From Desulfobacteraceae bacterium (GTDB lineage Bacteria > Desulfobacterota > DSM-4660 > Desulfatiglandales > B25-G16): a stretch of DNA of 33,264 bases. The stretch lies in NCBI GenBank assembly GCA_030615105.1, contig JAUWZV010000011.1, positions 1-33,264 on the forward strand. The letters run 5' to 3'. Numbering within the stretch: position 1 is the stretch's first letter; every line of letters starts with the position of its first letter. A program made the translations under genes and the position numbers. Below the pieces are notes generated by a model that saw only the letters and a program-made list of their open reading frames with translations, was not told the origin of the DNA and did not search any database. Shown piece by piece: positions 14,029-21,957 of this stretch.

Positions 14029-15479
14029 TATTTTACCTCTCTCCACCCAGATGAAAGACCCTCAATGGATTGATTTTCAATCTCATTTCCCACCATAACC
14101 GTAGGGGTAAGCATGATTACCAGCTCCGTCTTTTTTTTCTCTTTAACAGTCCTGCGGAAAATAGCACCCAGGAGGGGAATCTTTCCCAAAAAGGGGACAC
14201 TGGTTATTTCCCTTGTTTCCTTTTTCTGTAAAAGCCCGGCAATAACGATGGTCTGGCCATCCCTTACCTTGGCCACTGTACTGGTCTCCCTCACATCCAG
14301 GATGGGGGCGATATCACCTTCACTTGATACCGACTCACCCACTTTCTCAGTGATACTTGGATGAATATCCATAATAATCAAGCCATCAGAACCTATTTGT
14401 GGGGTAACCTTCAAGAGAATGCCTACGGTGATCCACCGAGGAGTGCTAGAACTTATAACACCTTCAGCGCCTGAAACCGATTCCCTCTCCCAAAAGACAT
14501 CTTCCCTGGCCACCTTTATAACGGCTGGCTGGTTATTTAAGGCAGAAACCTTGGGGCTGGATAAGATATCTATCTTGCCTTGCTTTGACATAGCATCCAG
14601 GAGTGCAGAGAAATGGTGACCTGAAATCCCGATCTGAAATATTTTACCTACAGGATTTATGGTTTGAGAAAGTATTGGGAAATCGCCAACCTTGAGAGCG
14701 GCCCAGTTAAGACCCATCTGATATTCATCAGAAAGGGTTACCTCTATGATTCTGGTCTGAATCATCACCTGTCTTTGCGCTGAGCCTTCAATAGTCTCTA
14801 AAAATTGGGCTATCCTGGCCAGGTTTTGAGGAAAGTCGATTGCTAAGATAGAACCCGATACCTTATTGATCACTAACCTACCTTCTCCCGAGGAGATAGC
14901 CTTTAAACCCTCCTCTATCTCCTTCCAGAGTTCTACAGTATCGGATGTCTCCACTTTGATGAAACTTCCCATACCCCCTGTTTCACCTCCCTCTCCTGCT
15001 CTGCCACTGGTGCCGGATACCATACCGCTTGCTCCCCGTTTAGTGCTCAGGTAATTGAGGGTAAACATTCTGGTCTGTATCTTAACAGGTGATACCCTGA
15101 TGAGATTGGCCTCCCTCTTATAGTCAAGCCCCAGGGGGGCAAGAAGGCATACCAGGGCCTTGTCTAAGGTAACTTCTTTTAAATCTACAGTGACCTCTCC
15201 CCTGACATCAGGATCAACAATGATGTTCAGTTTGCTTTCCCTGGATAAAATCGTCAGAATTTCGTGGACATCCGCCTTTCTAAAGGAAAGCGTGTAAAGT
15301 TTTTCCGGTTCCTTTGTCTCTTCTTCAATGGGAGATACGGTTAATTCCTTCAGTTTCTCCTTGACTGGTGGGGGAGGTTGGGGGTCAACGATTACAGGAG
15401 CCGCCTTCTCACCTGTTTCAGGAGTTGCACATCCAATGATAATAAGGAATATCAAAAGTATAACGCCTCTATTTTTCAT
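14028..15479 (-). CDS. mshL: MSHA-type pilus secretin (lipoprotein)
   Basis: A 483-residue outer-membrane secretin through which the pilus exits. A signal peptide ends in a lipobox IIGC (14-17), so it is lipidated at C17. A secretin/TonB short N-domain follows (SFRKADVHEILTILS, about 65-125), then a Gly/Ser-rich insert (GASGMVSGTSGRAGEGGETGG), an N1-like ring domain, and the secretin core beginning QVMIQTRIIEV and ending VPFLGKIPLLGAIFR...LVIMLTPTVM. ATG 15479 is chosen over 15494 because GGAGAGG lies directly upstream. The gene is coupled to mshM by a one-base overlap. Order pilP-mshL-mshM is that of MSHA clusters. Confidence 0.93.
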   Translation of the reverse strand: MKNRGVILLIFLIIIGCATPETGEKAAPVIVDPQPPPPVKEKLKELTVSPIEEETKEPEKLYTLSFRKADVHEILTILSRESKLNIIVDPDVRGEVTVDLKEVTLDKALVCLLAPLGLDYKREANLIRVSPVKIQTRMFTLNYLSTKRGASGMVSGTSGRAGEGGETGGMGSFIKVETSDTVELWKEIEEGLKAISSGEGRLVINKVSGSILAIDFPQNLARIAQFLETIEGSAQRQVMIQTRIIEVTLSDEYQMGLNWAALKVGDFPILSQTINPVGKIFQIGISGHHFSALLDAMSKQGKIDILSSPKVSALNNQPAVIKVAREDVFWERESVSGAEGVISSSTPRWITVGILLKVTPQIGSDGLIIMDIHPSITEKVGESVSSEGDIAPILDVRETSTVAKVRDGQTIVIAGLLQKKETREITSVPFLGKIPLLGAIFRRTVKEKKKTELVIMLTPTVMVGNEIENQSIEGLSSGWREVK

Positions 15480-15504
15480 GTTCCTCTCCTTCATTTTTTG
15501 TAAC

Positions 15505-15684
15505 CGTTCACGGGTTAAGGGTTCAAAGGTTCAGGGTTCAAGCAATTGAATATTGAATATTGTCAATTGACTATTAGTTTTTTCAATCTTCAATCTTCAA
15601 TAATCAATAGTCAATAGTCAAAGGTAACCTGACTCGGCTGAGCTCGTCGCAGGCTGAACGATGAACTTTTGAACCTGTGAACGC
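15505..15684. repeat. nested repeats: GTTCACGGGTT arms around ATTGA runs
   Basis: GTTCACGGGTTAAGGGTTC (from about 15507) and GTTCAGGGTTCAAGC lie on one side, TTTTGAACCTGTGAACG (to about 15683) on the other, giving an overall inverted repeat. The interior is filled by GAATATTGAATATTG and CAATCTTCAATCTTCAAT runs. The plan resembles the 1381-1658 element. It separates pilP from mshL; the interior does not look like a terminator. Confidence 0.5.
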
Positions 15685-16167
15685 TTACTTATCTTTTGTC
15701 CATTGAATAGGGCTTTCATCAAGCATAATTACCTGTTTCCGGCCGCCCTTTTGTAAAATCACTCTATCAGGCTTAATTTCCAGGACCCTTTCTCCATCTA
15801 TCAAATCTCCCTCTGCCACCACTTTGTGGTTAATAGAAGCTACCTTTCGAGAATCAGTGATCAAGATAGCAGTAACCTTTTTTACAGGGGGTTCTACAGC
15901 CTTCACAGCCTTCAGGGATTCCTCTTCTTCAGCTACCCTCAATTCCACGCCAGGGGGGAATTCAAAGGGATCTCTTCCCCAGGCTTTCTCTGGAGGGCTT
16001 TTCTTAACTATGGCTTTTTGAACACCTAAGGGTTTACTCCCTGATGTCCTTTTCTCCCCTGTCGATACACTCGGGCTTATCTTGGAGATCCGGATTTCCC
16101 TTTTGTCAGGAGCCGGAAATTCATAGTACATACAAAAGAGGATTGCTATTGCTCCCACCACAATCAA
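15685..16167 (-). CDS. pilP: PilP/GspC-like pilus alignment protein
   Basis: About 160-170 residues: a short basic N-terminus, one transmembrane segment (VVLIVVGAIAILF), a linker with WGRDPFEFP, and a small beta domain (TAILI..SRKVASINHKVVAEGDLIDGERVLEIKPDRVIL) of the homology-region type found in PilP, GspC and MshK, which docks to the secretin. The start is uncertain. TTG 16167 has only poor spacing to AAAGAGA and would lie inside the membrane segment. The frame extends upstream to an ATA at 16197 that has GGGGGTGA six bases before it and overlaps the pilO stop (ATAA). Position between pilO and the secretin supports the PilP role; sequence similarity is moderate. Confidence 0.75.
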   Translation of the reverse strand: MIVVGAIAILFCMYYEFPAPDKREIRISKISPSVSTGEKRTSGSKPLGVQKAIVKKSPPEKAWGRDPFEFPPGVELRVAEEEESLKAVKAVEPPVKKVTAILITDSRKVASINHKVVAEGDLIDGERVLEIKPDRVILQKGGRKQVIMLDESPIQWTKDK

Positions 16168-16193
16168 AACTACAAGTCTCTTTTGTTGATTAG

Positions 16194-16772
16194 TTATGAC
16201 CGTTCACCCCCTTGAACACTTATTTCATGAGAAACAAAGGTACTCAGAGCCAAATTTATGCGTAACTTAGGAAAGATTTGGTTATCTCTTACTATTTCAA
16301 GTCCCTCAAGAATAAACAATCCGGGTAAGTCGCCTAAACTCTTAAGATATGATGCCAGATGGCGGTAGGGACATTGAATGTTTATCACCATGGTCATCCT
16401 CTTGTAACGGGACTTTTCATGAGACGGCTCCAATTCCTTTCCTAATCCCATGGAAATCACATCTATATCTAACCTGCGGGTATCCCTTGCTAAATGCTGT
16501 AGAAGTTGCTCCATAGGTTGCATATCAGATGCGGTTTTCTTGGCCAAAGAAACCCATTTCTGCTCACGGGTAACCTCTTCCTCCAGTTTTTTTAAATCCG
16601 GGATCGCTTTCACTATTCGTTCTATCTCAAGGTCCACACTTTTTATTCGCTCCTGTAAGGTTATGGCCTCTTTCTTTTTGGGCTGATAAACAAACACATA
16701 GAAACACATAAGTCCCACCGCAAAAACCGCAGCGCCGATCATTATTCTTTCTCTTTTAGTTATGCGATACAT
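16194..16772 (-). CDS. pilO: PilO-like inner membrane platform protein
   Basis: A 192-residue bitopic protein with a basic cytoplasmic start, a transmembrane helix at about 11-29, a coiled coil (about 32-75, LQERIKSVDLEIERIVKAI), and a ferredoxin-like periplasmic domain (MTMVINIQCPYRHLASYLKSLGDLPGLF, ILEGLEIVRD). PilO pairs with PilN to form the alignment complex between the PilC/PilM side and PilP plus secretin. It lies 20 bases after the pilM-pilN fusion. The ribosome site before ATG 16772 is weak, suggesting coupling to the upstream gene. Equivalent to MshJ in MSHA nomenclature. Confidence 0.88.
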   Translation of the reverse strand: MYRITKRERIMIGAAVFAVGLMCFYVFVYQPKKKEAITLQERIKSVDLEIERIVKAIPDLKKLEEEVTREQKWVSLAKKTASDMQPMEQLLQHLARDTRRLDIDVISMGLGKELEPSHEKSRYKRMTMVINIQCPYRHLASYLKSLGDLPGLFILEGLEIVRDNQIFPKLRINLALSTFVSHEISVQGGERS

Positions 16773-16792
16773 GATTCATGATGCCTGAGCAT

Positions 16793-18400
16793 CTAGGGGG
16801 CTATCTTGCAGACAAGCTCAAAGTTTGCCCCCGGCATGCTGTATTCGTTATTTTCCTCGCTGGAAGATAGTCTAACATCTAAGAATAAAGGAGACTTCTC
16901 CAGACCTTGCATAATTTCAAGTATTCTTTCCGCTATTTTTGCGTCTCCTCCAAAGGTAACTCCTTTGAGCCGCAGTTCTTTCGCTGTGTCTTTTGTCCGG
17001 AAAGACATGTGGGTTAAGACGGTTTTCTTGGGAACAATGTGGCTTATCTCTTTCAATACTTCTCTCCACTGAGGTTGCTCCAGGGCTACCCTGGGAAGGA
17101 GTGCCTTGTCCTGATCTAATCTTTTCTTATTTTCCTTCAGTTGAACAAGTTTTCTGTCGGCTGACTGCAAACCAGCCAACCGTGTCTCTTTTAGTGCTAT
17201 CTGTTTTCCATACCTGGTGCATGTCGCATCCATCCTGAGGTATATACCAAAGAGGACAAAGAATACCAAACAGGCTAAGGCCACAGGAGCGTACCTTTTC
17301 AGTAATACCTCAGGTGTCAGCCTGTATTCTTCAGGTAAAAGGTTGAGCTCTCTGGCCCTGCCCAGGGCCAGACCGATAGCTATGGCCAAATTAGGCGCCA
17401 CATCTTTAAAGGGTGTCAATAACTCTACCTCTGTACCCAATTGATCCGCCAGATATTCTTTTAAGCCTTTTAGTCCTGCCCCCCCTCCGCATATGAATAT
17501 TCTTCTTCCCTCTGCTTCTTCTTTAAATTGGCTTTTATAAAAATCAAATGAACGCTTTATCTCAGTCGAGAGCCTTTCAAGGACCGGCCTCATCACAAAA
17601 GAAATCTTTTGCAAGGGGACATGGCCTTTAGCTCCTTCAACGCCTTCTTCTTTGGGTATGGCATACTCCTTTTTGACCTCTTCAGCCTTACCAAAATCCA
17701 GGGCAGCGCCTTCTAAGGTTGCCGCCTCTTTTACGGCCTCAGTAAAGGCATTACCAGCGGTAGCTATCTCCCTGGTAAACTGCAATCTGTTATCTTTGAC
17801 TATGCTTATGTTGGTCTTTTTGGCGCCAATGTCGATGAGAGCAGTGACCCCTTTCCTGGCCTCCCTGCCTGTGCCGTGGATACGGTAGACAGGAGGAATC
17901 GTTTGCATGCAATGCCACAAGGCATAAGGGATAATGCTAACGCCCACAGGCTCAAGGCCAGCCCCTTTAATAAGGGCTAATTGACTCTCTATGAGGTCCC
18001 CGTCGGCGACTGCTACCATAAGATCAAGTTTTTTAACCCCTTCTTCAACTGCCTCACCTAAAAGTTGAAATTCCACTATGGCCCTCTCCGGGGGAAAGGA
18101 AATGAATTTCCTGGCCTCCCACCTTACCGCCTCTTTTAGTTCCTTTTTGGGCATGGAAGGGAGACTAATGTGCCTTATGGCTACCTGAGAACCGCTTACC
18201 CCTATGGTCACCTTTCGGGCCTTGATGTTTTTCTCACGGAAGAGCTCTTTTATCTTTTCAGCTATTACATCCGCACCCGGTTCAGAGGGGAGTTCCTTAA
18301 CGGCAAAATTAGTCAGAAAAACTCCTTTAGGGGTATGCCTAAGCTCCACCATTTTTATGGAATGGCTGCCAATGTCCAGGCCGATACTGCTCTTAGTCAT
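16793..18400 (-). CDS. pilM: PilM-PilN fusion protein of the pilus platform
   Basis: A single 535-residue frame covers what are normally two genes. Residues 1-348 are an actin-like PilM: IGLDIGSHSIKMVEL, IGVSGSQVAIRHISLP, ALIDIGAKKTNISI and ICGGGAGLKGL. It continues without break into ELNLLPEEYR (351-360), the conserved N-terminal peptide of PilN. Then come a transmembrane helix (about 370-388), a coiled coil and the PilN periplasmic domain. In separate systems the PilN INLLP peptide binds a groove of PilM, so here the contact is built in. Both halves look complete. ATG 18400 is the usual PilM start. The gene leads the pilO-pilP-mshL run. Confidence 0.93.
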   Translation of the reverse strand: MTKSSIGLDIGSHSIKMVELRHTPKGVFLTNFAVKELPSEPGADVIAEKIKELFREKNIKARKVTIGVSGSQVAIRHISLPSMPKKELKEAVRWEARKFISFPPERAIVEFQLLGEAVEEGVKKLDLMVAVADGDLIESQLALIKGAGLEPVGVSIIPYALWHCMQTIPPVYRIHGTGREARKGVTALIDIGAKKTNISIVKDNRLQFTREIATAGNAFTEAVKEAATLEGAALDFGKAEEVKKEYAIPKEEGVEGAKGHVPLQKISFVMRPVLERLSTEIKRSFDFYKSQFKEEAEGRRIFICGGGAGLKGLKEYLADQLGTEVELLTPFKDVAPNLAIAIGLALGRARELNLLPEEYRLTPEVLLKRYAPVALACLVFFVLFGIYLRMDATCTRYGKQIALKETRLAGLQSADRKLVQLKENKKRLDQDKALLPRVALEQPQWREVLKEISHIVPKKTVLTHMSFRTKDTAKELRLKGVTFGGDAKIAERILEIMQGLEKSPLFLDVRLSSSEENNEYSMPGANFELVCKIAP

Positions 18401-18694
18401 TTCTCCCTACTTTGTTCGTTGTCCGTTGGTCATTGTATGCACTTGACACCGTGGCCATGGTAACTATCGGTTTTGCAAGTACTTTTTCTGAACCGCAGAA
18501 TACCCGCCTGCCATGCATAGGATGGAACAATAATTGCGGTCCCGATATAAACATTGAGGTGCTATCTCTAATCTGCCCAAAGGCATTGCGGGCAGGTCGA
18601 ACAAGGAATATCGAATGTCGAAGTGACCCCTTCGTAATTCTGCGGTTCCTTGTTCGATATTCGATATTCGCATTTTACTAAAACCACTGATCAC
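18401..18694. repeat. repeat-filled gap between pilX-like gene and pilMN
   Basis: No gene lies in these 294 bases. AACCGCAGAA (18491-18500) is mirrored by TTCTGCGGTT (18638-18647), and CGAACAAGGAA (18599-18609) by TTCCTTGTTCG (18646-18656). TTCGATATTCGATATTCGC follows. The 122-bp repeat at 18489-18610 lies inside. I see no clear promoter for pilMN. Confidence 0.5.
18489..18610. repeat. 122-bp dispersed repeat, copy 1
   Basis: From TGAACCGCAGAA to ACAAGGAATA this matches 19999-20120 with a single mismatch (G at 18539, T at 20049). It contains ACCCGCCTGCC and CTGCCC...GCGGGCAGG, related to the GC-rich palindromes elsewhere in the window. It carries no coding signal. Confidence 0.85.
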
Positions 18695-19453
18695 TCACGA
18701 TATAGTAAACGTTACCTTACTGGTATAATCGTCTGCCTCACTCCCACCCTCAAAATAATAGTGATAGATAACGGTATAGGTGTCTATGGCCGCGTCATCA
18801 TCTTCGAACTTGAATTCATTCTTTGCTTTCTTGTCCTTCTTTATTAGATAATAGAAGGTTACCGTGAAGTCTAGCTGAGTGGGATCACTGTGATTGCTAC
18901 TAATTGGTGTTATGACATCATAGACCGTATCATTCTTAAATTTTATCTCTTCCAGTCTGTCTCCTTTTCCCTTAGCCATGTCTATCTGGAAGATGTAGAC
19001 GTTACAACCGCAATAATTCTGTAGGGGAATCTCGATCTCTTTATTGTGCCCCCCCTTCTTTTTTGGTGTTTTACCACTCTCCAACCTCACACACCCCCCC
19101 CAGAAATCTGTAAACCTTGAGAGCTTAATCACCCTTTGCCCTGTGTCAGCCGCACCGGTTGAAGTTATGCTGTTATCTGCCGCATCATAGGTGACATTAA
19201 AACTTCCTGCACCTGCCCCTATGCTTTCTTGTACTAATGGGAAGTTATTTGGGAAACCCGTGTAATGGTCAGCGGCATAGCGAATTGCGTATTCTATCCC
19301 TGCCTGGGCCAAATAGAATGCCTGAGCAGATCTAAGTGGCAGAGGCGCGGATTTTTGCTTGGTTATAATCAATGAGGCAAGGATAGTACCTAGAGTACTC
19401 ATGATCAAAAGGACTATGACTAATGCTACAACAGATATTCCGTCACTTCTCAT
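18695..19453 (-). CDS. PilX-like minor pilin/assembly protein
   Basis: A 252-residue protein with a short leader ending in Gly5 and a hydrophobic N-terminal helix (ISVVALVIVLLIMSTLGTIL), followed by AFYLAQAGIEYAI, typical of PilX/GspK-like N-terminal regions. The +5 position is Ala, not Glu, as in the PilX/GspK class. The soluble part is beta-rich, with three Cys (C(V)RL, YCGC) that could form disulfides, and many Lys/Asp. ATG 19453 is chosen because it overlaps the upstream stop (ATGA) and has GAGGT six bases before; the in-frame start at 19471 lies inside the previous gene. Probably a tip or priming component. Confidence 0.75.
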   Translation of the reverse strand: MRSDGISVVALVIVLLIMSTLGTILASLIITKQKSAPLPLRSAQAFYLAQAGIEYAIRYAADHYTGFPNNFPLVQESIGAGAGSFNVTYDAADNSITSTGAADTGQRVIKLSRFTDFWGGCVRLESGKTPKKKGGHNKEIEIPLQNYCGCNVYIFQIDMAKGKGDRLEEIKFKNDTVYDVITPISSNHSDPTQLDFTVTFYYLIKKDKKAKNEFKFEDDDAAIDTYTVIYHYYFEGGSEADDYTSKVTFTIS

Positions 19454-19983
19454 TGGACTACCTCTTCCCAATCGCCATTAAAATGGGCGCCACCAAAATC
19501 TTCAGATGCGAATGGTAAATTTTTGGGATACACCTTTGTATGCAGGGTAACATTCTCTCCCCCAGCCAGAGAAAGGGTTAGTTCTAATTTTATCTCATTG
19601 GAATTATTGGTTACGTTGAAACTTGATACATTTCCTGCCAGGGGTTCGGGAGGATTAGTCCCCCTTTTTCGCTCCAGTGTGCTTCCGCTTTTTTGAAAGG
19701 TTATATCTGTATCGCTATCAACCGCAGTTGAATGGCTTTTTATGAAATTAATGGAATTCCCGGATGAACCTGAAGCCGGCGCCAAAATATTATTAGCATC
19801 CCTAATTTCCTTCGCCATCCGCTCCATAGCCAGCTTTGCCTCAGCGAGGAGTCCTGCCTGATTGCTTGCTATAATATAAGTTTCCACACTGCTACCCACG
19901 AACTGAAAAATAAAGAGACCTATGATACCAAGTAGAACTATCACTACTATAATTTCAATAAGGGTCATCCCTTTTGAATTCAT
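19450..19983 (-). CDS. minor type IV prepilin (PilW-like)
   Basis: A 177-residue prepilin. The leader MNSKG is cleaved before MTLIEIIVVIVLLGIIGLFIF, a class III signal with Glu at +5. A helical stretch (LAEAKLAMERMAKEIRDANN) and beta-rich C-terminal part follow, as in PilW/GspJ-like minor pilins. ATG 19983 has AAGAGG five bases upstream. An in-frame start at 20064 exists, but its 27 extra residues are encoded mostly by the 122-bp repeat and would ruin the leader. It is coupled to the PilX-like gene by a 4-base overlap. Confidence 0.82.
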   Translation of the reverse strand: MNSKGMTLIEIIVVIVLLGIIGLFIFQFVGSSVETYIIASNQAGLLAEAKLAMERMAKEIRDANNILAPASGSSGNSINFIKSHSTAVDSDTDITFQKSGSTLERKRGTNPPEPLAGNVSSFNVTNNSNEIKLELTLSLAGGENVTLHTKVYPKNLPFASEDFGGAHFNGDWEEVVQ

Positions 19984-19998
19984 ACCAGCCTCTTGTTT

Positions 19999-20120
19999 TG
20001 AACCGCAGAATACCCGCCTGCCATGCATAGGATGGAACAATAATTGCGTTCCCGATATAAACATTGAGGTGCTATCTCTAATCTGCCCAAAGGCATTGCG
20101 GGCAGGTCGAACAAGGAATA
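19999..20120. repeat. 122-bp dispersed repeat, copy 2
   Basis: Matches 18489-18610 with one mismatch. It lies directly upstream of the PilW-like start, only 15 bases away, so its outer end supplies part of the 5' region of that gene. The rest of the gap to 20226 contains GAATTTCG/CATTCG half-palindromes and a GAACCTTGAACCCTGAACCC run. Confidence 0.85.
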
Positions 20121-20226
20121 ATGAATTTCGAAGTAATGAAAAACGTTATTAAACTTCATAATTCGACATTCGTTATTCGCATTTTACTAAAACCTCTGAA
20201 CCTTGAACCCTGAACCCTTACTATAT

Positions 20227-20745
20227 TTATTCATCTGCAGTCCGTTTGGTAACCACGGTCTGTAGTCCGATTGCACGGCCATCGGGGTCCTGTACACTCA
20301 CCAGAATGAGTTTATACCCCACATCTACTGGTGGATTTGTCGGATCCAGGTTTCCATCGACATAGGATATCTGCCTCTGCCATTGGTAGCCAGGAAAACC
20401 TATTGGGACTACCTGCGGAAAAGACGTTAGCAATATGGGATTTAAGTTGCTATTATCATATGCATTTTTAGTAAGCTCCTCCATTTTATACTGTGCCAGG
20501 TAGGTCGCTTTGGCTACTTTCTCAGGAGTAAGGCTTTCTTTAACACTGGTTGCAAAAGGCACCAGGATTACCGGCAGAATTATCCCGACAATCACTATAA
20601 AGATTATAACCTCTATAAGGGTGAACCCTTTGGGATTGACGATTGCCGATTGACGATTGAAGATTGAAGATTCATGATCCATGATCCACGATCCACGAAT
20701 AAAATCTGTTCCTTGTCTTTCGCTTTTTATTTTTCTATCCCGCAT
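20227..20745 (-). CDS. minor type IV prepilin (PilV-like) with repeat-derived leader
   Basis: The mature part begins FTLIEVIIFIVIVGIILPVIL after NPKG, a canonical class III cleavage site with Glu at +5. The rest (KATYLAQYKMEELTKNAY, then beta strands) matches PilV/GspI-type minor pilins. ATG 20745 has AAAGGA six bases upstream but gives a 40-residue leader; ATG 20682 gives 19. Both leaders run through an ATTGA/GATCCACGATCC repeat (about 20640-20705), so the leader was apparently rebuilt by repeat insertion. Which start is used is undecided; I list the one with the ribosome site. Confidence 0.75.
   Translation of the reverse strand: MRDRKIKSERQGTDFIRGSWIMDHESSIFNRQSAIVNPKGFTLIEVIIFIVIVGIILPVILVPFATSVKESLTPEKVAKATYLAQYKMEELTKNAYDNSNLNPILLTSFPQVVPIGFPGYQWQRQISYVDGNLDPTNPPVDVGYKLILVSVQDPDGRAIGLQTVVTKRTADE
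20636..20705. repeat. ATTGA/GATCCACGA repeat inside the prepilin 5' end
   Basis: GATTGACGATTGCCGATTG, then GATTGAAGATTGAAG, then GATCCATGATCCACGATCC. The tract lies within the translated leader of the PilV-like gene on the minus strand and keeps its frame open. Confidence 0.6.
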
Positions 20746-20780
20746 CTTGTATCCTTTATCTCAATCTGTAACCCTGAACC

Positions 20781-21206
20781 CTAATCTATACTCACCTTCC
20801 CCGTATAATCAGAGACCGTAATGGTCTTATCCTGGCCACCAGCCGATATGCTTACAGAGCCCCCACCCCCGACTGGTTCTCCCAGTGAGTTGAATGTGAA
20901 TGTGACGGTAGTGACGGTAGGGTCATCACTTATGGTTACTCCTGAAGGGAGGTCCTGCGTTTCCGAGTCAACGGTAGTATAACTGCCGGCCTCGGAGACA
21001 AAAGTTATACTCTTTGCTATATGCTCAGCCATAGCCAGCTCTTGTGTATATCTGATATCGGCCTGGATCATCTCTGCCGCTCCTCCAACAGAGACATCAC
21101 TCATGCTGGTAAATTTTGGGATAGCAGTTACCGCTATCACGGCAATGATTATAATCACCATTATGAGTTCAATGGTGGTAAACCCGTGTTGAGTTTCAAT
21201 TTTCAC
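20781..21206 (-). CDS. GspH/FimT-like type IV prepilin
   Basis: A 141-residue prepilin with an 8-residue leader MKIETQHG before FTTIELIMVIIIIAVIAVTAIP (Glu at +5). The helix continues into DIRYTQELAMAEHIAKSI, the pattern of GspH/FimT/MshC pseudopilins. The C-terminal domain is a Gly/Ser/Thr-rich beta structure (TVTTVTFTFNSLGEPVGGGGSVSIS). GTG 21206 has AAGGAGG upstream. It lies between the major pilin and the PilV-like gene, the usual place for mshC. Confidence 0.85.
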   Translation of the reverse strand: MKIETQHGFTTIELIMVIIIIAVIAVTAIPKFTSMSDVSVGGAAEMIQADIRYTQELAMAEHIAKSITFVSEAGSYTTVDSETQDLPSGVTISDDPTVTTVTFTFNSLGEPVGGGGSVSISAGGQDKTITVSDYTGKVSID

Positions 21207-21234
21207 CTGAAAATAGCCTCCTTAAAACCCAAAT

Positions 21235-21306
21235 GAGATTGCTTCGCTTTGCTCGCAATGACAGAATGACCGTCATTGCGAGGAGCGATAGCGACGAAGC
21301 AATCTC
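21235..21306. repeat. dispersed GATTGCTTCG/CATTGCGAG palindrome
   Basis: GAGATTGCTTCG (21235-21246) and CGAAGCAATCTC (21295-21306) form the outer 12-bp arms; CTCGCAATGACA and TGACCGTCATTGCGAG lie inside. The same family recurs at 31126-31234. It fills the gap between the major pilin and the GspH-like gene. No typical terminator was seen after the pilin. Confidence 0.75.
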
Positions 21307-21448
21307 TTCATGACTGCTCAACTCCGGGAACAGTCCCCTTAGGCCTGTCGCCATCCTTCTTTGTGTCCTGAAGGGGCATGGGAGTTTTACCTGAAAAATA
21401 GCTCCCGTGTTACTCCCGGTACTATCCAACGTTTTTAACCCCTTTCTA

Positions 21449-21865
21449 CTAATATGCGGGTAGGGCTACCCTTGCTCGGGCTTGGGATCCGGCAGTGGTA
21501 ACCTCAGCAGTAAAAGTACAATCCCAGGTGGCGCTTCCAGTATAGGTAAAACTATCGGCATCTAATGTCCATTTAGGATACTCAGTGGTAGAATAAGCAG
21601 GATCAAGTAGAGTTCCAAGGACAGTGGGTGTACTTACTGTAGTAGCTGATCCATATCCTGTTTCTGCCGCCAGCAGATTTTTTGCAAATTGTGCTGCGGC
21701 CGCAGCATTAAGGGTGCCTACCATCCCTTGTACTGCTGCATAATCCGCATCCCTTGTAAGGCTGACATACTTGGGAATAGCTACAGCAGCCAGGATACCA
21801 ATAATAACTATCACCATAATCAACTCGATTAAGGTAAAGCCCTTTTGATTTTGCAATGTCCTCAT
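21449..21865 (-). CDS. pilA: major type IV pilin (MshA/PilA-like)
   Basis: A 138-residue pilin. The leader MRTLQNQKG is followed by FTLIELIMVIVIIGILAAVAIPKY, an ideal prepilin site with Glu at +5 and the bend-forming Pro. The helix runs into an Ala-rich stretch (GTLNAAAAAQFAKNLLAA), then a compact beta domain with one Cys (TWDCTF). There is no second Cys for the usual D-loop disulfide. ATG 21865 has GGGAGTG five bases upstream; the in-frame ATG at 21892 lacks this and would lengthen the leader. It sits between pilC and the minor prepilins. A peptidase pilD is not in the window. Confidence 0.9.
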   Translation of the reverse strand: MRTLQNQKGFTLIELIMVIVIIGILAAVAIPKYVSLTRDADYAAVQGMVGTLNAAAAAQFAKNLLAAETGYGSATTVSTPTVLGTLLDPAYSTTEYPKWTLDADSFTYTGSATWDCTFTAEVTTAGSQARARVALPAY

Positions 21866-21957
21866 ATTACACTCCCTTTTTTCTTCCTTCATTTTTAATC
21901 CTGTATCTTGCAGTTTTGTTCAGCAGAATATGCCCCTGCCTACTACCTGTTCCTCCT

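Noticed and set aside
21196-21429. A 77-codon minus-strand frame before the GspH-like prepilin
   Set aside because: Its sequence comes from the same palindromic repeat family (LRAKRSNL) and it has no ribosome site.
21923-21937. Possible sigma54 promoter upstream of the major pilin on the minus strand (GGGGC then TGC)
   Set aside because: GG and GC are at the right distance, but the -24 and -12 boxes match too few other positions.
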